This document shows, piece by piece, positions 11,184-22,742 of a stretch of 64,000 bases of DNA. The translations under genes and the position numbers were made by a program. Position 1 is the stretch's first letter; each line of letters starts with the position of its first letter. The notes under the pieces are model-generated. The model worked only from the letters and a program-made list of their open reading frames with translations, did no database searches and was not told where the DNA came from. The stretch covers positions 124,001 to 188,000 of the forward strand of contig NW_019173991.1 of the NCBI RefSeq assembly GCF_001642475.1, read 5' to 3'. This stretch comes from Fonsecaea monophora (lineage: Eukaryota > Ascomycota > Eurotiomycetes > Chaetothyriales > Herpotrichiellaceae).

Positions 11184-12173
11184 AGCAAAAGCTTGGAGGG
11201 GCGTTAACTAATTATTGACGTGGGCGGCATTTGTCAGCCTACCAGGGTTTTGTAATGGAGGGTGGCGTTGGAAGGTTTCCAGAAGGCCTTTCAGGGGTCT
11301 GAAGGCCTTTCAGGGGTCTGGCGCAAAATGCACGAGGCTGCAGCAGCTTAGGGATAAGGTAACTTGGTATTGGTGGCGCATCAGACGTTGATGAGAAATG
11401 ATAGTGATACCCAGATAGAAGGATAGATAGAATTGGCCTCGTCCGCCCCTCGGACTGATTTTTGGCACCGATGAAAAATACAATGCAATAGGAACCCGAC
11501 ATTGCGCGATCCACGGAAACTCTACTTCCTGACTGGGCTGTTTATTGTCATGCGCTTGGTTGCTCTTTTGATCTAAACGAATTTTGACTTATCGCCTCGA
11601 GACGAGGACCGAGAACAGAGGCGGCCCTCGTCAATCGTTATCAGAACCACGAGCAGCATTCGACAGACAAACCGCTCATTTCCGTCTCTGAAATAGGAAA
11701 CACAGAAGTCATGGAAGGCGGCGGCTGACCATCGGTATCTTTCCCTTGTTCCCCCCTCGCAAAAAGCCTATCCCTGAGCCTAACGAGGTGGAGGCTTTCC
11801 ATACTCCGTGGAAAGGCTGGCTCCCCTGCCTTGCCTGCCCACCAGCACCCACCACAAAAACGTATTCGTAGGTACGTCACAAAATCAACCATCCGCACAA
11901 ACTTGTGTAAATTTCTCCACTAAACTTTTCCCTCTGTTCCTGGTCATTTCTCTGTAGTTACACTACCGGATCCAGCCCGCCACTGGCCGAGCGAGCGAGC
12001 ATTTCGCTACTCTGCATGCCTCCATCCTTAAAACCTGCAACCATCCCACTCCCTCACCACTCTAACAACTCCAGGGTTTCGATACGCACAAACCCACCTC
12101 CTCTGCCTGACTCTCCCTTTCCTCATCTTCCTCGTCTTCCTACCCCTCCTCCTCCACCTCCTACCGTACCGCC
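11184..12173. other. Intergenic with REI1 leader, no gene recognised
   Basis: About 1 kb. The last roughly 150 bp are strongly pyrimidine-rich and likely form the REI1 leader. A perfect 19 bp tandem duplication is listed separately. No other gene was seen. Confidence 0.6.
11282..11319. repeat. Perfect 19 bp tandem duplication
   Basis: The unit GAAGGCCTTTCAGGGGTCT occurs twice head to tail in the 3' flank of the CRH gene, a simple recent duplication. Confidence 0.9.
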
Positions 12174-13790
12174 ATGGCGACAGTGGCCCCCACCGACATC
12201 TCACAGACCCATCCCTACACCTGCAATTCGTGTGCGGTCGCCTTCCGCAACAGTGATGCCCAACGGACTCATATGCGGAGTGACTGGCACAGATACAACC
12301 TGAAGCGCAGGCTGGCTGAGTTACCCGCAGTCTCGTCTGAAGATTACAACGAGAAAGTTTTGGCTGCTCAGGCTACCAACAACGCAGCCGCCGCCCAAGC
12401 AGCCTATGCAAAAGTGTGTGCCACCTGCCAAAAGACGTACTATAGTGAAAATGCATACCAGAACCACCTGTCAAGCAAAGCACACAGGACAAGAGAGAGT
12501 AGAGGCTCAACACGAGACGCAAGTTCTATAACTGGGTCTGACGGCCGGCGGTCATTCTCCGCGCTGGAGTCCATACCAGACTCTGAATCTCGAGACTCAA
12601 CAGCAGAGGCAGAGTTCGAGCAGGTTGTTGCAGGGATAAAAGAGACCTCCATCCAAGACATGCCTGAAATCACACGGAGACCCTCGAACCCTCAGCCGGG
12701 GACGGGACCGCGAGGGGACCATCCCATGTCACCAGAAAAGGCCAAAGTTCCGTCTATGCCCATTTCAAGGTGTCTGTTCTGCAACTATGACTCCCCCAAT
12801 CTGAAACTCAGCGTCATGCACATGACCAAGATCCACGGGCTCTTCATTCCCGAACAAAACTTTCTCGTCGACCTGGAAGGTCTGATCCGGTATATGCAAG
12901 CGAAGGTTCACCAAAATTTCGAGTGCCTATACTGCCACAAACTGAGAGGAAATGCAGAAGGTGTGCAGACACACATGAGGGACAAGGCTCATTGCAAGAT
13001 TGCCTTTGAGACGGAGGAAGAACTGATCGAGGTGGGCCAGTTCTATGACTTTTCCAGCACCTATTCAGACGACGGCGAAGAGGATTCTGGCGGAGCAATG
13101 GAAGGAGTCAAGGCGGGACAGAACGGTGGCGTCAAATTGGAGGGTTCAGGAGAAGACGGTGCAGACGACGGCTGGGAAACTGATTCGTCCTTTTCCTCGC
13201 TCGATACCAACGAACTTGCCTCTGTCCCGAATGATGATCGAACACTGTCCTATCAACGACTTCCCTTGCACAGACATCACTCCAACACTGACCCGAGACC
13301 GCACCGGAACGCAGACGGCTGGCACTCGCACGCACACAACCATACTAATGCAGTGTTCTATGACGAACATGAAATGCATCTGCCCAGTGGCAGAGTGGCA
13401 GGCCACCGAAGCTTGAGGAAATATTACCGCCAAAATCTGCACAACTATCCTACCGCCGCTGAGCGAATGGAGCGTGCTCAGAGATTGATTGAAGAAGGGA
13501 GCTCAGAAGACGCAGACATGGACGAGGTCGATCTTCCAGCCACGCCTCCGCGAAACAGTCTCATGAGACGGGGAGAGGCTGGTATGCTTGGTGCTACGAA
13601 CCAGCAGAGACGAGACGTCCGCTCTGAAGAGATCAGAGCCAGACAGAGAGAGAGGCGGGCGCAGAATCGGTATCAGGCCAAGCTGGAGAAGCAGGCCAAC
13701 AGTCAAAAGCACTACAGGGTAAGTGTTGGAGAGATTGTGTGTTTGACCACGGGAACGCTGACAGGTTTCCAGGATCCACTCTTGCAGTGA
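12174..13790 (+). CDS. REI1: REI1/ZNF622-type cytoplasmic 60S biogenesis factor
   Basis: Rei1 acts late in 60S maturation in the cytoplasm, helping release and recycle Arx1 and checking the exit tunnel. The preferred model is join(12174..13718, 13773..13790), 520 residues. Four C2H2-type fingers are visible: C17/C20/H33/H39, C82/C85/H98/H104, C200/C203/H216/H221 and C251/C254/H267/H273, followed by an acidic linker and a basic tail ending KHYR-DPLLQ. That ending, typical of the family, appears only if a 54 bp intron with a GTAAGT donor is removed. The intron is a multiple of three and has no stop, so an unspliced transcript would still encode a 538-residue protein with the same last residues. 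Confidence 0.95.
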   Translation: MATVAPTDISQTHPYTCNSCAVAFRNSDAQRTHMRSDWHRYNLKRRLAELPAVSSEDYNEKVLAAQATNNAAAAQAAYAKVCATCQKTYYSENAYQNHLSSKAHRTRESRGSTRDASSITGSDGRRSFSALESIPDSESRDSTAEAEFEQVVAGIKETSIQDMPEITRRPSNPQPGTGPRGDHPMSPEKAKVPSMPISRCLFCNYDSPNLKLSVMHMTKIHGLFIPEQNFLVDLEGLIRYMQAKVHQNFECLYCHKLRGNAEGVQTHMRDKAHCKIAFETEEELIEVGQFYDFSSTYSDDGEEDSGGAMEGVKAGQNGGVKLEGSGEDGADDGWETDSSFSSLDTNELASVPNDDRTLSYQRLPLHRHHSNTDPRPHRNADGWHSHAHNHTNAVFYDEHEMHLPSGRVAGHRSLRKYYRQNLHNYPTAAERMERAQRLIEEGSSEDADMDEVDLPATPPRNSLMRRGEAGMLGATNQQRRDVRSEEIRARQRERRAQNRYQAKLEKQANSQKHYRVSVGEIVCLTTGTLTGFQDPLLQ

Positions 13791-14658
13791 TCAATGAATC
13801 ATATCCCCTCTATGCCGACCGATCCGAGTGCGGCCGAAGACCTTTCTAACCTACCAGCATCTCTTCTGACGAGCTGTGAATAGCATTCCTTATGTTGCAT
13901 ATCATGCATATCGCGGGTTATAAAAAGCTGGGTCGGGAAACAAGGAAAATGACACGACGCGACGAGACACGATGGCCTAAAATCCGGAGGTTTCTGCATC
14001 TGTGACTTGCATTGCAGGATTCACGTTGTCCTCGACAGAGAGGACGAGCCTGGCGCTACCTTGAATTCTGCCTGATAGTTTATTATCCATAGCGAACGGA
14101 CGCATTACAGTCGTTGCTGCGGAGCAGCCATATCATCTGACCTTTAGTGGTACTTCGGGCATGCTTGATGTTGTAGATGCATCACAATAGAAATGTCTGG
14201 CCGCATGGATTTCTTGATGGGCAGCCTCGTTAGCAAAGCACACACTCTTCGCAGTCTATATCAATGATCCGTAGTACTTTGTCAACGGAAGCGTGGCAAC
14301 CAAGGCTCATGTACATGTAACGAGCAATATGCAGTACATGACGAGTAGGTAGCGACATGGGCACCTGTAAACACTCCACCGGAGGAGACATGAGCGCAGG
14401 GACGACACGATACGGTGGACTGAACGGCAATTTATGCAGGCTTGGCGGCTACTTGCTCGATTGGTACCTCGAAGATCCCATTCTCGGAGCTCCCCAGATT
14501 ATTCGCTGTCGATTGTACCTTGGTCACTTTCCCTGATAGCGTTGCCAATTCGTCTCGTCTCACTCACTCGCTCACTCGCAGTGTTCCCTATCAATTCGAA
14601 TCTCCCGGACCTCTTGTTCGATCAATCCCTCTAGACGCAGCATTCTCCTCCTCGCGCA
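13791..14658. other. Intergenic, no gene recognised
   Basis: About 870 bp lie between REI1 and bL33m. No supported coding or RNA gene was found. Confidence 0.6.
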
Positions 14659-14980
14659 ATGGCCAAAAAAGGTACGTTTTGACTCTCTCCCAATGCAGTT
14701 CCTGGGGGTTATTTCTTTCTTTTTTTTTTGTTGTCTCCCCCAACCAGTCAACCAACCCTCCTCCGCCGCTCTACAATTCTTCCCTCGAAACTAACACTCC
14801 GTGATTCCCGTTTGAACAGCCAAATCCCGCACGATCGCCGTCCGACTAATCTCCATGGCCCTGACGGGGTATTACCGCACGATGGTGCGGCCTCGCACAT
14901 CGAGGCCGCTGAGCATGATGAAGTACGACCCCGTGGTCAAGCGGCAGGTGCTGTTTCTGGAGCAGAAGCGCGGGAAGTAA
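14659..14980 (+). CDS. Mitochondrial large-subunit ribosomal protein bL33m (MRPL39 family)
   Basis: This is a small structural protein of the mitochondrial 54S subunit. The model is join(14659..14671, 14820..14980), 57 residues. The first exon has only 13 bases (Met-Ala-Lys-Lys and one base of the next codon) and the intron is 148 bp. The protein runs MAKKAKSRTIAVRLISMA, then TGYYRTMVRPR and MKYDPVVKRQVLFLEQKRGK at the C-terminus, the conserved bL33 pattern of basic start, T-G-[FY]-[FY], and a K-Y-D-P-x-V-x-x-x-V-x-F end. Many bacterial L33 proteins carry zinc-binding Cys pairs; none occur here, as in mitochondrial homologues. The unusually long intron and tiny first exon make the gene easy to miss. 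Confidence 0.92.
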
Positions 14981-16718
14981 AAACAGTCTTAGAAGATTCA
15001 GGATACTTTGCCATTTGAACGGGAAAAAGATATGGATATGGGATGATGTGATTGGGAGGATGGAGGGGGCGGGGACAGAAAAAGCGGAAGAGGAGGGAAG
15101 AAGTTTGAGATGTAATGTGTCGGGCAACACTTGAGGGTCGCAAGTATCCCCCCTTGCTTGGCTCCGCTGGGTCGTGGCATCAATTTTCAATCTGGCCTGG
15201 GTGGGAAAAGAGCTGTTTAGACGAACCGAGACCCCAAACGAGAACGATAGGGGGAGCGGGGATTTCCAAGGGAAACAAGACTGGGGTTCGGAGACAAGAA
15301 TGAGGACCAGTCTGTTCCATTGAGCTGTGGTCAAAGTGCTGCGGGAGGGGAAACACATTCAAGCTCTGGAACCTGGGATGATGAGCATGATAGCTCCAGT
15401 GGGTGCTCATCCTCGAGACACCAATCGTTGCTGGCAGCGCAACTCCAAGCTCAAGATGGGCGACGAGGGGCGAGGTATTACCCCGACAAGGGCTGAAGAA
15501 CTGAAATCCCGACAGCACGGCACATGGCAGTCTCAAACACCAGCTCGCACAGCCTCTCTGATCTCTGCCTCTACTCGAACAACGCTGGCTCTGATCATCT
15601 GGCCGAAACCCAAACCCCGGATCAACAAAGCCAAAACACGGGCTCTCGCTCGCGCTCTCGCACTCCCACTCTACTGATCTCCGCTCTCTGCCGACAATGT
15701 GAAACCCACCAGCTCAAATCGAGTTCAGGCCGACCAAGCACGTCTTCCGCACCATCAGTCCATCATCACATCCAGACAGACAGCATCATACAGGGAAGGC
15801 GTTGAGGGATGTCGTTGGAAAAGCCGAATCGAACCGAAGCGACCCGCCAAGAGTCCAACCACCTTCACCGTGTTGGTATGGTCTTGTATGTCTCTGTGTG
15901 GACTCGCCGCCCGCAGCACGCAGCACGCAGTTCAAACGTCTCGTGGCATTGGTTATCCAGCTGAGCCGAGCTGGGCTGTGGTATACCAAGTATGAGGTTT
16001 GGTTTTTTTTTTAAGAGGAAACGGCCAGATCGAGAATTAGGGGAGAGAAGTAAGGGAACGAAGAGGCGGTCCCGGAACGACCAGGCACAAGCCAAGTCAC
16101 AAAGTCTGCTCTCGCCTCGCCTTGTATCTCATGTTATATAATAGGATTGCGATGGGAATGCTAGCTGTCTCTTGATATCTAGCCACGTTCTGATGCGTCC
16201 AAAGTTGTCCACTGTTACTGTCCACTGGTCACTCTGTAGGTATCATGGCGATAGACGGCTTGCTGCGTACCAAGTACAGATTACAAAATATATCTCTTGA
16301 CTTGCCATGTCTGCTTGTATATATACATACAGTACGAGGTACACATATATAGCCCTAATGACATACATGTCTCATCTACAGTATCATACAGAGTCTGACA
16401 CAGAAAGACCTCCGCGTACCTCATACCATGCTTCCCTCTGACCATCTCTGCAAGCTCCTCGAAAATCCCGCTACATGATCCTCCCGTCCCTAGGCCGCAG
16501 AGATCGAGGGAACAATGGTGGTCGCGTCCATACAAAATCTCTGGTGTATATCCCACTTGATGTCTCTCTTTTTTTTTGGTCTTTGTTTTCTCCCATTCTT
16601 TCTTGCAAAATATGGTCGCCCAGACTCTCTGTTGTCATCCTGTTTATTTTTTCGCTAACTTGGCTCTCTGTCCCTTAGAAACTCCCACGTCCTTCCCCGT
16701 CGACGACTTTGGGTCGCA
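14981..16718. other. Intergenic, no gene recognised
   Basis: About 1.7 kb lie between the convergent bL33m and coiled-coil genes. Several open frames of 60-120 codons exist but lack motifs, are Ser/Arg/Pro-biased and overlap one another on both strands. I see no supportable gene. Confidence 0.55.
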
Positions 16719-19700
16719 TCAAGTCTCAGTGCCGAACCGCGTGGCGTACTTGTCTTGCCGAGACCCTTTTCGAGCCGGTCGATTCGATCGCTTACTCTGA
16801 CCAGGGCCCGGAGCATTCGTTCCCACGATGCTGCTGCTATTGCTACCACCACCGCTGCTCTTACCGAAACTGACGGCACCTCGGGATGAAGACTTTTCCA
16901 CTCTCTGCTTCGGCGTTGTGGGCTGTAATTTCCCCGCCTCGAGGATGGCAGCTGTTCGCTTGAGACGCTTGGGGTGCTCTGTGGGCGTTTTGACCTCATC
17001 ATTCTCGGGCTCTACTCGACGTTTGGCTGCCGAATTGGGTCGATGTCTCTCACGCTCACGTGTGATGACAGGTGTAGATGCTCGATTGCCTTGAAACTCG
17101 ACGCTAGGGCCAGGAGAAGCAGTGGACCGATGACTGTAACCTCGAAGTTCGCTTCTCAATCTCCTGGGACTCGGTCCTTGCTTCGCCATCACCCTATTTC
17201 CAGGCATGGCAAAGGTCGGCTGGATCTGAACGGTGTCGATACTGCCTGGACCTTGAGACCCACGTTCGCTGACTTGATCCAGAAGCATTTGTTCACTCAT
17301 CGACCCGTATGAGCTGGACGGGGGTCGCTCAGCAGTCTCCTCGTGGCGGTTGATCCCGCTACGTCCCCCCGGCCAGACTTGCGTTCTACCACGGCTGTAC
17401 TGCCTCATACTGGGATCAAAGCCTTGGTTAACCGCGTCGTCGAGATCAGCCTCCCCGTGATCACTCGGAACTGGACTAAGGCCCGAGGCACTATCTTCCT
17501 GGCCCTGGCTTGCAGATAGTATAAGGCAATCTGAATTCACTGTTAGGGACTGTTGGACTTCAAGCTGTGTCTCGGGTACAATTTGTAGGGCAGCAGTTAC
17601 TGAATCCGACTGACTGAAGGGCAAAGCACTGTTGCCAACGAGATATTGAACATTGCCTCCATTGGAACTCGGACGTGTGTGGAGTGATTGGTTGTGATGG
17701 GAGTCTTCTGCACCTCCGGAACGATCTGCAACTCGGCGTTGCGGCTGACTGGGTTCTGCCTCATCACCATCAAGTTTGGCATTGGGCTCGGCGCCTTCAA
17801 GAGTAAGGATTTGCTGTTGCATGGCTGCTGACCGCTCCTCTTTCTCATGAGCTTGGGCCCGAAGAACCTTGAGTTCTTCGGCTTGGTTGCTGAACGACGC
17901 CAGATCCTTTCTCAGTTCGGTGATTTGACTCTCTCGCCGTGTGACGGTCTCCTGCAAGAGAGCAATCTGAGCGCACTGCTCCTTCGATCGTTCAAGGTCC
18001 GTTGTAACAGCCTTGATGGTCCCCTTGAGGGTAAAATTTTCTCTTTCTAGCTCGCCGAGTTGTGCCACTTGAATCTGAGCAGCAGCAAGAGCAGATTCGA
18101 GTACAGCAATCTTGGTGATTTTTTGCTGGAGTTTCTGCTGCAGGTCCTTGTTCTCGGACACCTGTGCCCTCAAGTCCTTCAAGTCATTGTGGAGGCCAGC
18201 GTTTTCCTCGGCGAATTGGTCCTTTTCTCTCGCCTGTTCTTCGAGAACGGTAGATCTAATTCGCAGGCTCTGGAGCTGTTTCTGGAGGGTTTCTATATCC
18301 TTGGACTTGTTCGCAATCTGCTGGATCTGAGATGCAGACTCCTCTTTGAGGCGCTCCAGAGAGGATTGTTGCTTTCTTAGATACTCCAGCTCTGCCGTAG
18401 CCTCGTCCAGGGATTTCAAGGTCTCTTTGAGCTGTCGAACGGTATCGTCTGCGCCAGTCAATCTGTGTTCAAGTTTATCTATCTGGCTTTGCAGCTGTTG
18501 CTGAGCCGTGACCGCTGTAACTGTGTCTTTACGAGATTGCTCAAGATCTCGTCGTAATTGCAAGTCCTGAGCTTTGGTCCTCGCTATTTCATCGTCAATT
18601 TCAAGGCTTCTCTGTATCTCATGGTCATGATCCCTCTGTAGACTCGAGAGACGGGCATTCGTGTTCATCAACTACTTGTCGTTAGCAGTGTCCTGATCAG
18701 CCGGGTAGAGATCCTTACCTCTATATTTTGCTCTTCATTTTGTTGCTGGAGTTCGCTCAAAATGCTTTCTCCTGCGATCAATTCAGCTCGAAGACAATTG
18801 TGCTCGGTCATGGCTTCGTTCAGCCGGATCGTCAAATCAATCACATCCGCATGGATTTCGTTCTTGTCTTGCTTGCATTTTTCCAGCTCAGAGCACGCCG
18901 TTTGCCACTTTGTTGTGACCGTTCTCAACGAAGTTCGGAGCTCCTCACTTTGAACGATAGCTGCCTCTCTGTTGTTTCGAAGGCCTTTGTTGGTGTTGTG
19001 CAACTCGGCCTCATGCTTCTGTGCCTCATGCTTCGCCTCGCGAAGGAGCTCTATGATCTGTTGAGTCTGCCCTGTCTTCCCCTCCAGTCGTGCCACTTCT
19101 GCTTTGGCTTCAGCAAGTTCGATATTACCTGACTGCACTTCTGATAACAATCTTGACACTTGGGTGGAGATGTCATGTTGCAAGTCATGCTTGAGACTTG
19201 CTATTGCTGACTGGACCTTTTCCGACAGCGACTCCTCAAGCTGGGTCAGCGATGACGAAACTGAAGTACAATCCTCCCTCAGTGGAACAAGATCTGATTT
19301 CACCAGCAGGTTGTTGTCGACCACCGACCCTATTCGATACAAACGTTCCATAATACGGTCGGTCGCGGAATCCTCTTCTACTCTCTCACTCTGGAGCTCG
19401 CTGAGCTGTTTCGAGATATCCTGCAGGGTTTGATTGGTGACCAGTTGTTGGCATTGAAGACTGACTCTCTGTTTACATTTCTCCTGGTCCAAATAGAGTA
19501 TGTGAGCCTCCAACTTCCGACATCTCTGCTTCTCGCTCATCAGATGGTCGTCTTGGGCCGTGGCGAACGCAGTCAGCTGCTTGATCGTTGCGATGCTGTT
19601 CTCTGCCATTGCTTGTGCTGCACCGACACCGTTCCGAAGGCTCTCCATTTGCACTGAGGCTGAGTCTGAAGAGCATCGAACTTCATACAATTGAGTCAAC

Positions 19701-20617
19701 AGGTAATCTCGGTCTTTAGTCAGCCCGGCCAGAGTTCGTTGGAATTCTGAGGCATTTTGTTGTAGCGTCTCACAGTCTTTGTTTGTCTCCAGAGCCCATC
19801 TCTTCAGCTTACAGTACTTTTCTTTGAACGCGATCAAGCTCTGGGAGAGAAGTTCCGAATACTCGGCACATTCGTCTCGTTCGTTGACAGTCCGTCGAAG
19901 CTTGGTTTCAGTCTGCTCATTTAGCTCTCTAAGATCTTGATTTTCGTGCTTAAGATGCTCCACTAGCCTCTCAAAAGTATTTTGCTTTTCGCGTGCTCGA
20001 TACATGAGAAAGAAGTGCATATCTTCGTCTGATGGCTGTGTGAGGGCCGTTTCATCGTCACGGGGTCGACGTTCTCGACGATTTGAGGCTGTTCTCGAAC
20101 GGCATGTCCTCGGAGACTTTGAAACTCTGGTTTCGTCGGTTGAGCTTACATCTGAGCCGGTGGCGCTGTGTCCCACAGGCCTTGCTCCTATTATTCTGTG
20201 GACCTTGGGTGTCGGTGTTGATTCTGGACTGGGGACAACCCGGTGATCGACGCCAATGGGACGCTCCAGATACTGGGTGTCTAAGCGGTTTTGTTGAAGA
20301 GGTGCAAAGTCGAACTGAACCTCATCGCTGGATACAGCCTCGGGTCCCTGTCTCCCTTGTGAAGGAAGGGGAAGCTGGTAGGTATAAGTGGTTTGAGGGA
20401 TCGGCTCATCCTTGCGAGGTGCTTCGGGCGTCATTTCGGAGGGTATTGCTCGGTCTTCTGCACATATTTCAGTGTTAGTGTTGGTGATACACGGAGCTTG
20501 ATGCAGCAAACCGTAGGCTTCAATGCAATGGGCATCGTGTCCACGATGATCCTCCCTGAATTTCTGATCGCCAACGTGAAGCTGAGGGCACTGTGGCGTC
20601 TCGGCTTCTCCAGCCAT
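16719..20617 (-). CDS. Large coiled-coil protein with basic C-terminal tail, function unknown
   Basis: The model is complement(join(16719..18671, 18719..20617)), 1283 residues. A 47 bp intron (GTAAGG donor, GCTAACG branch, TAG acceptor) joins the two long frames in phase 0. The first about 200 residues are Pro/Ser/Thr-rich. From about 220 to 890 the chain is almost continuous coiled coil rich in Glu, Gln, Lys and Leu. The tail is low-complexity, Ser/Arg/Pro-rich and strongly basic, with KR-type nuclear-signal-like clusters (AAKRRVEPEN, HPKRLKRTAA). A spindle, cytoskeletal or nuclear scaffold role is a guess from composition alone. A second in-frame 54 bp intron at 20458..20511 is possible: it has a CTAAC branch and CAG acceptor but a weak GTTTGC donor; removing it would shorten the protein by 18 residues. 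Confidence 0.75.
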
Positions 20618-21186
20618 TGTGTGAGGATTGGATTAGAGGTGCAGTTGTCGAGGGGACATGGCTGGGGAGATGACAAGGAAAGGTGAAATGAGATGCTGTG
20701 GGTGGCCGCGCAGCTGCTCAAGTCGTTGTGCCAGGCCAAGAGTGAGCATCAGGTCACAGGTCACGGCTGCACTGCACCTCTTATCACGTCCTTGTCCCTC
20801 CCTTTGATCACAGCATCAATGGACATATGTTCCTCGGTGGTTATCCAGGGACAGCTAGGTTCCGTGCTGGCAGAAATAGCCTGCCGCTCGTGTCAAAATC
20901 GGAGGAGCGAGAGCATGCGCATGTGAGATGGACCTATCACAAGCAGAGTAGAAATGTCAAGACAAAATGGCTAGAGGAAGAATCCCTGAGCTGGCTGTAT
21001 CTCCTGTTCGTTGTCATGGTTCCTGTCCAATATATGGCATGTGTGACATATCAACATGTTCTCCCAACAAGGCATGCTCTCAATATCAATAGGTATTGGT
21101 ACTCCACCTGAAGTTGTTCGTAATCACGTCTTGCTCCCGTCCACGGGTCTTGTTCCAGGGCGTTCCTGACGCCTCACGCCCAAAGT
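20618..21186. other. Intergenic, no gene recognised
   Basis: About 570 bp lie between two minus-strand genes and presumably hold the promoter of the coiled-coil gene. No gene was seen. Confidence 0.6.
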
Positions 21187-21986
21187 CTACCGTCCAAACA
21201 CCCTCTTCCACATGGGTGTCTTGGGGCTGTCCATCTCAAAAGCCGAAGACGGAATGGTTACACTGGGAGGTCTCGGGCGTTTTCTGTCCTTCTTTTTGCT
21301 TTTGGCCTTCACCGAGCCGTTGTCCCCTGTGGGTTCGACCCTGACGGCACCATCTGGCAGTCCCTTTTCAAGGTCACGACCACTACCCGTTGACGAGGAC
21401 CGGCTTCCACCTGTTGCGTCCTTGCCATTGGTCATATTCGGTTTCGATTGGAGCAATTGGTTGTTCGCATTCTTCAATGTATCCTCCATTCGCCGTCTCT
21501 TCTCGACCGGAGAGAAGGTCATTTTCTTGGGCGTAATTGGCGTGGCTACGGCCTTGACAGCGCTTGTGACCTTCCTCGCTGACCGTCGGATGCTCTCCTT
21601 GATCTTCCACTGTCTCTTCTTTGCCAGGAAAAACAGAACGGTCATTGTGACTGGAAGGAATCAAAGTCAATTGCGCGTCAGGACGCTCGAGTCGAACAAC
21701 ACACTCAAGGGGCAGACTCACCACCAAGGACGACCACGATGCTCACAACCACAGCGATTGCGATGGTCGCCCCACGACTCAAATTCACAGACCCAGTGTC
21801 TGGTCCTGCAGCCCCAGCGTCTTCTGTGGAAGTACCAGGGCCGGAGCCAATATCACCCGGTTCCACGCCCTGAGCACCCCCACCATCACCCGACTGCGCC
21901 AGGACCCGTGAGTTTTCGAGGAGATCGAGGCATATAAGAAGCGCATGGACGTGCAGCAGCGGTCGCGGGAGAAATGACGAAGTCAT
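21187..21986 (-). CDS. Single-pass membrane protein, fungal, function unknown
   Basis: The model is complement(join(21187..21650, 21722..21986)), 242 residues, with a 71 bp intron (GTGAGT donor) inside the membrane-segment codons. The N-terminus is a plausible signal peptide (about 1-31, ending VLAQ), followed by a short Gly/Asp-rich external region and a hydrophobic segment at about 73-98 (ATIAIAVVVSIVVVLG and onward). On the inner side are basic residues (AKKRQWKIKESIRRSARK) and a Lys/Ser/Pro-rich cytoplasmic tail with TP and SP sites. The layout resembles fungal wall-sensor-like or Mid2-like type I proteins, but the ectodomain is short and has no cysteine motif, so no function is assigned. 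Confidence 0.78.
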
Positions 21987-22742
21987 GGCTGTAGCCTGTG
22001 AGTGATGTCGCCCAGCACTATCTGGTTTGCCGATGGGAGAGGCAGAAGCAAGCTGGTTCGCAGGGCGTGTGAGTTGTAACAATATGGAGGGGAGGCCTGC
22101 ACAGCAGAAGAGTCGAGAAAGCGAAAAGACATCGGGGCCCGGTGTCGTCTTGCGATATTGACTCAGCTTATGTTGAACCAGATGGGCGTCTGCATGGCTC
22201 TGGCCCTTTGGACGGCGTCATCTCGAACGCAGTCTGGGACACCTGCACTGCCTCTGGCCAAGGGTCTCGGAGGACAGGCCTTGGGTCGAAAAGACAAAGA
22301 CATCAAGTGTGATGAGTGCGATTGGAGATGGATTGCGGGTGATGAAACTTGAAAAGAAACATCCAAAGCCAATCAGTCTGGGCTGGTTCGGGGATCCTAC
22401 AACCACCAAGACAACTTAAGCGCCCACTTGAAACTATCACAAGCCTTGGCATTGGCAGCCTCGTCGTCGTTCATGATACTATACCACTAGATGATCATAT
22501 CACCAATGTACATCACTTCAATGCCCAAGTCCCCCCCCGCCCCCTCCCCAAAACTACATTCGGACTTGGGTCGATCATCGCCTATATAACGCCATCAGAG
22601 CCAACCTAGAGGCCCACTCCGAAACCCTTGCCGGGCCTTAGTCGTAGTCGCATGATAACCATTACTCCCTCCATTCACAGCACTGAGTGGTCGATAGTTG
22701 TGCAGATGACGCATCAAGTCTCCCAGTCTCCTTCAATGGTGT
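21987..22742. other. Intergenic, no gene recognised
   Basis: About 760 bp hold the 3' flank of the UBR1-type gene and the promoter of the membrane-protein gene. No gene was seen. Confidence 0.6.
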
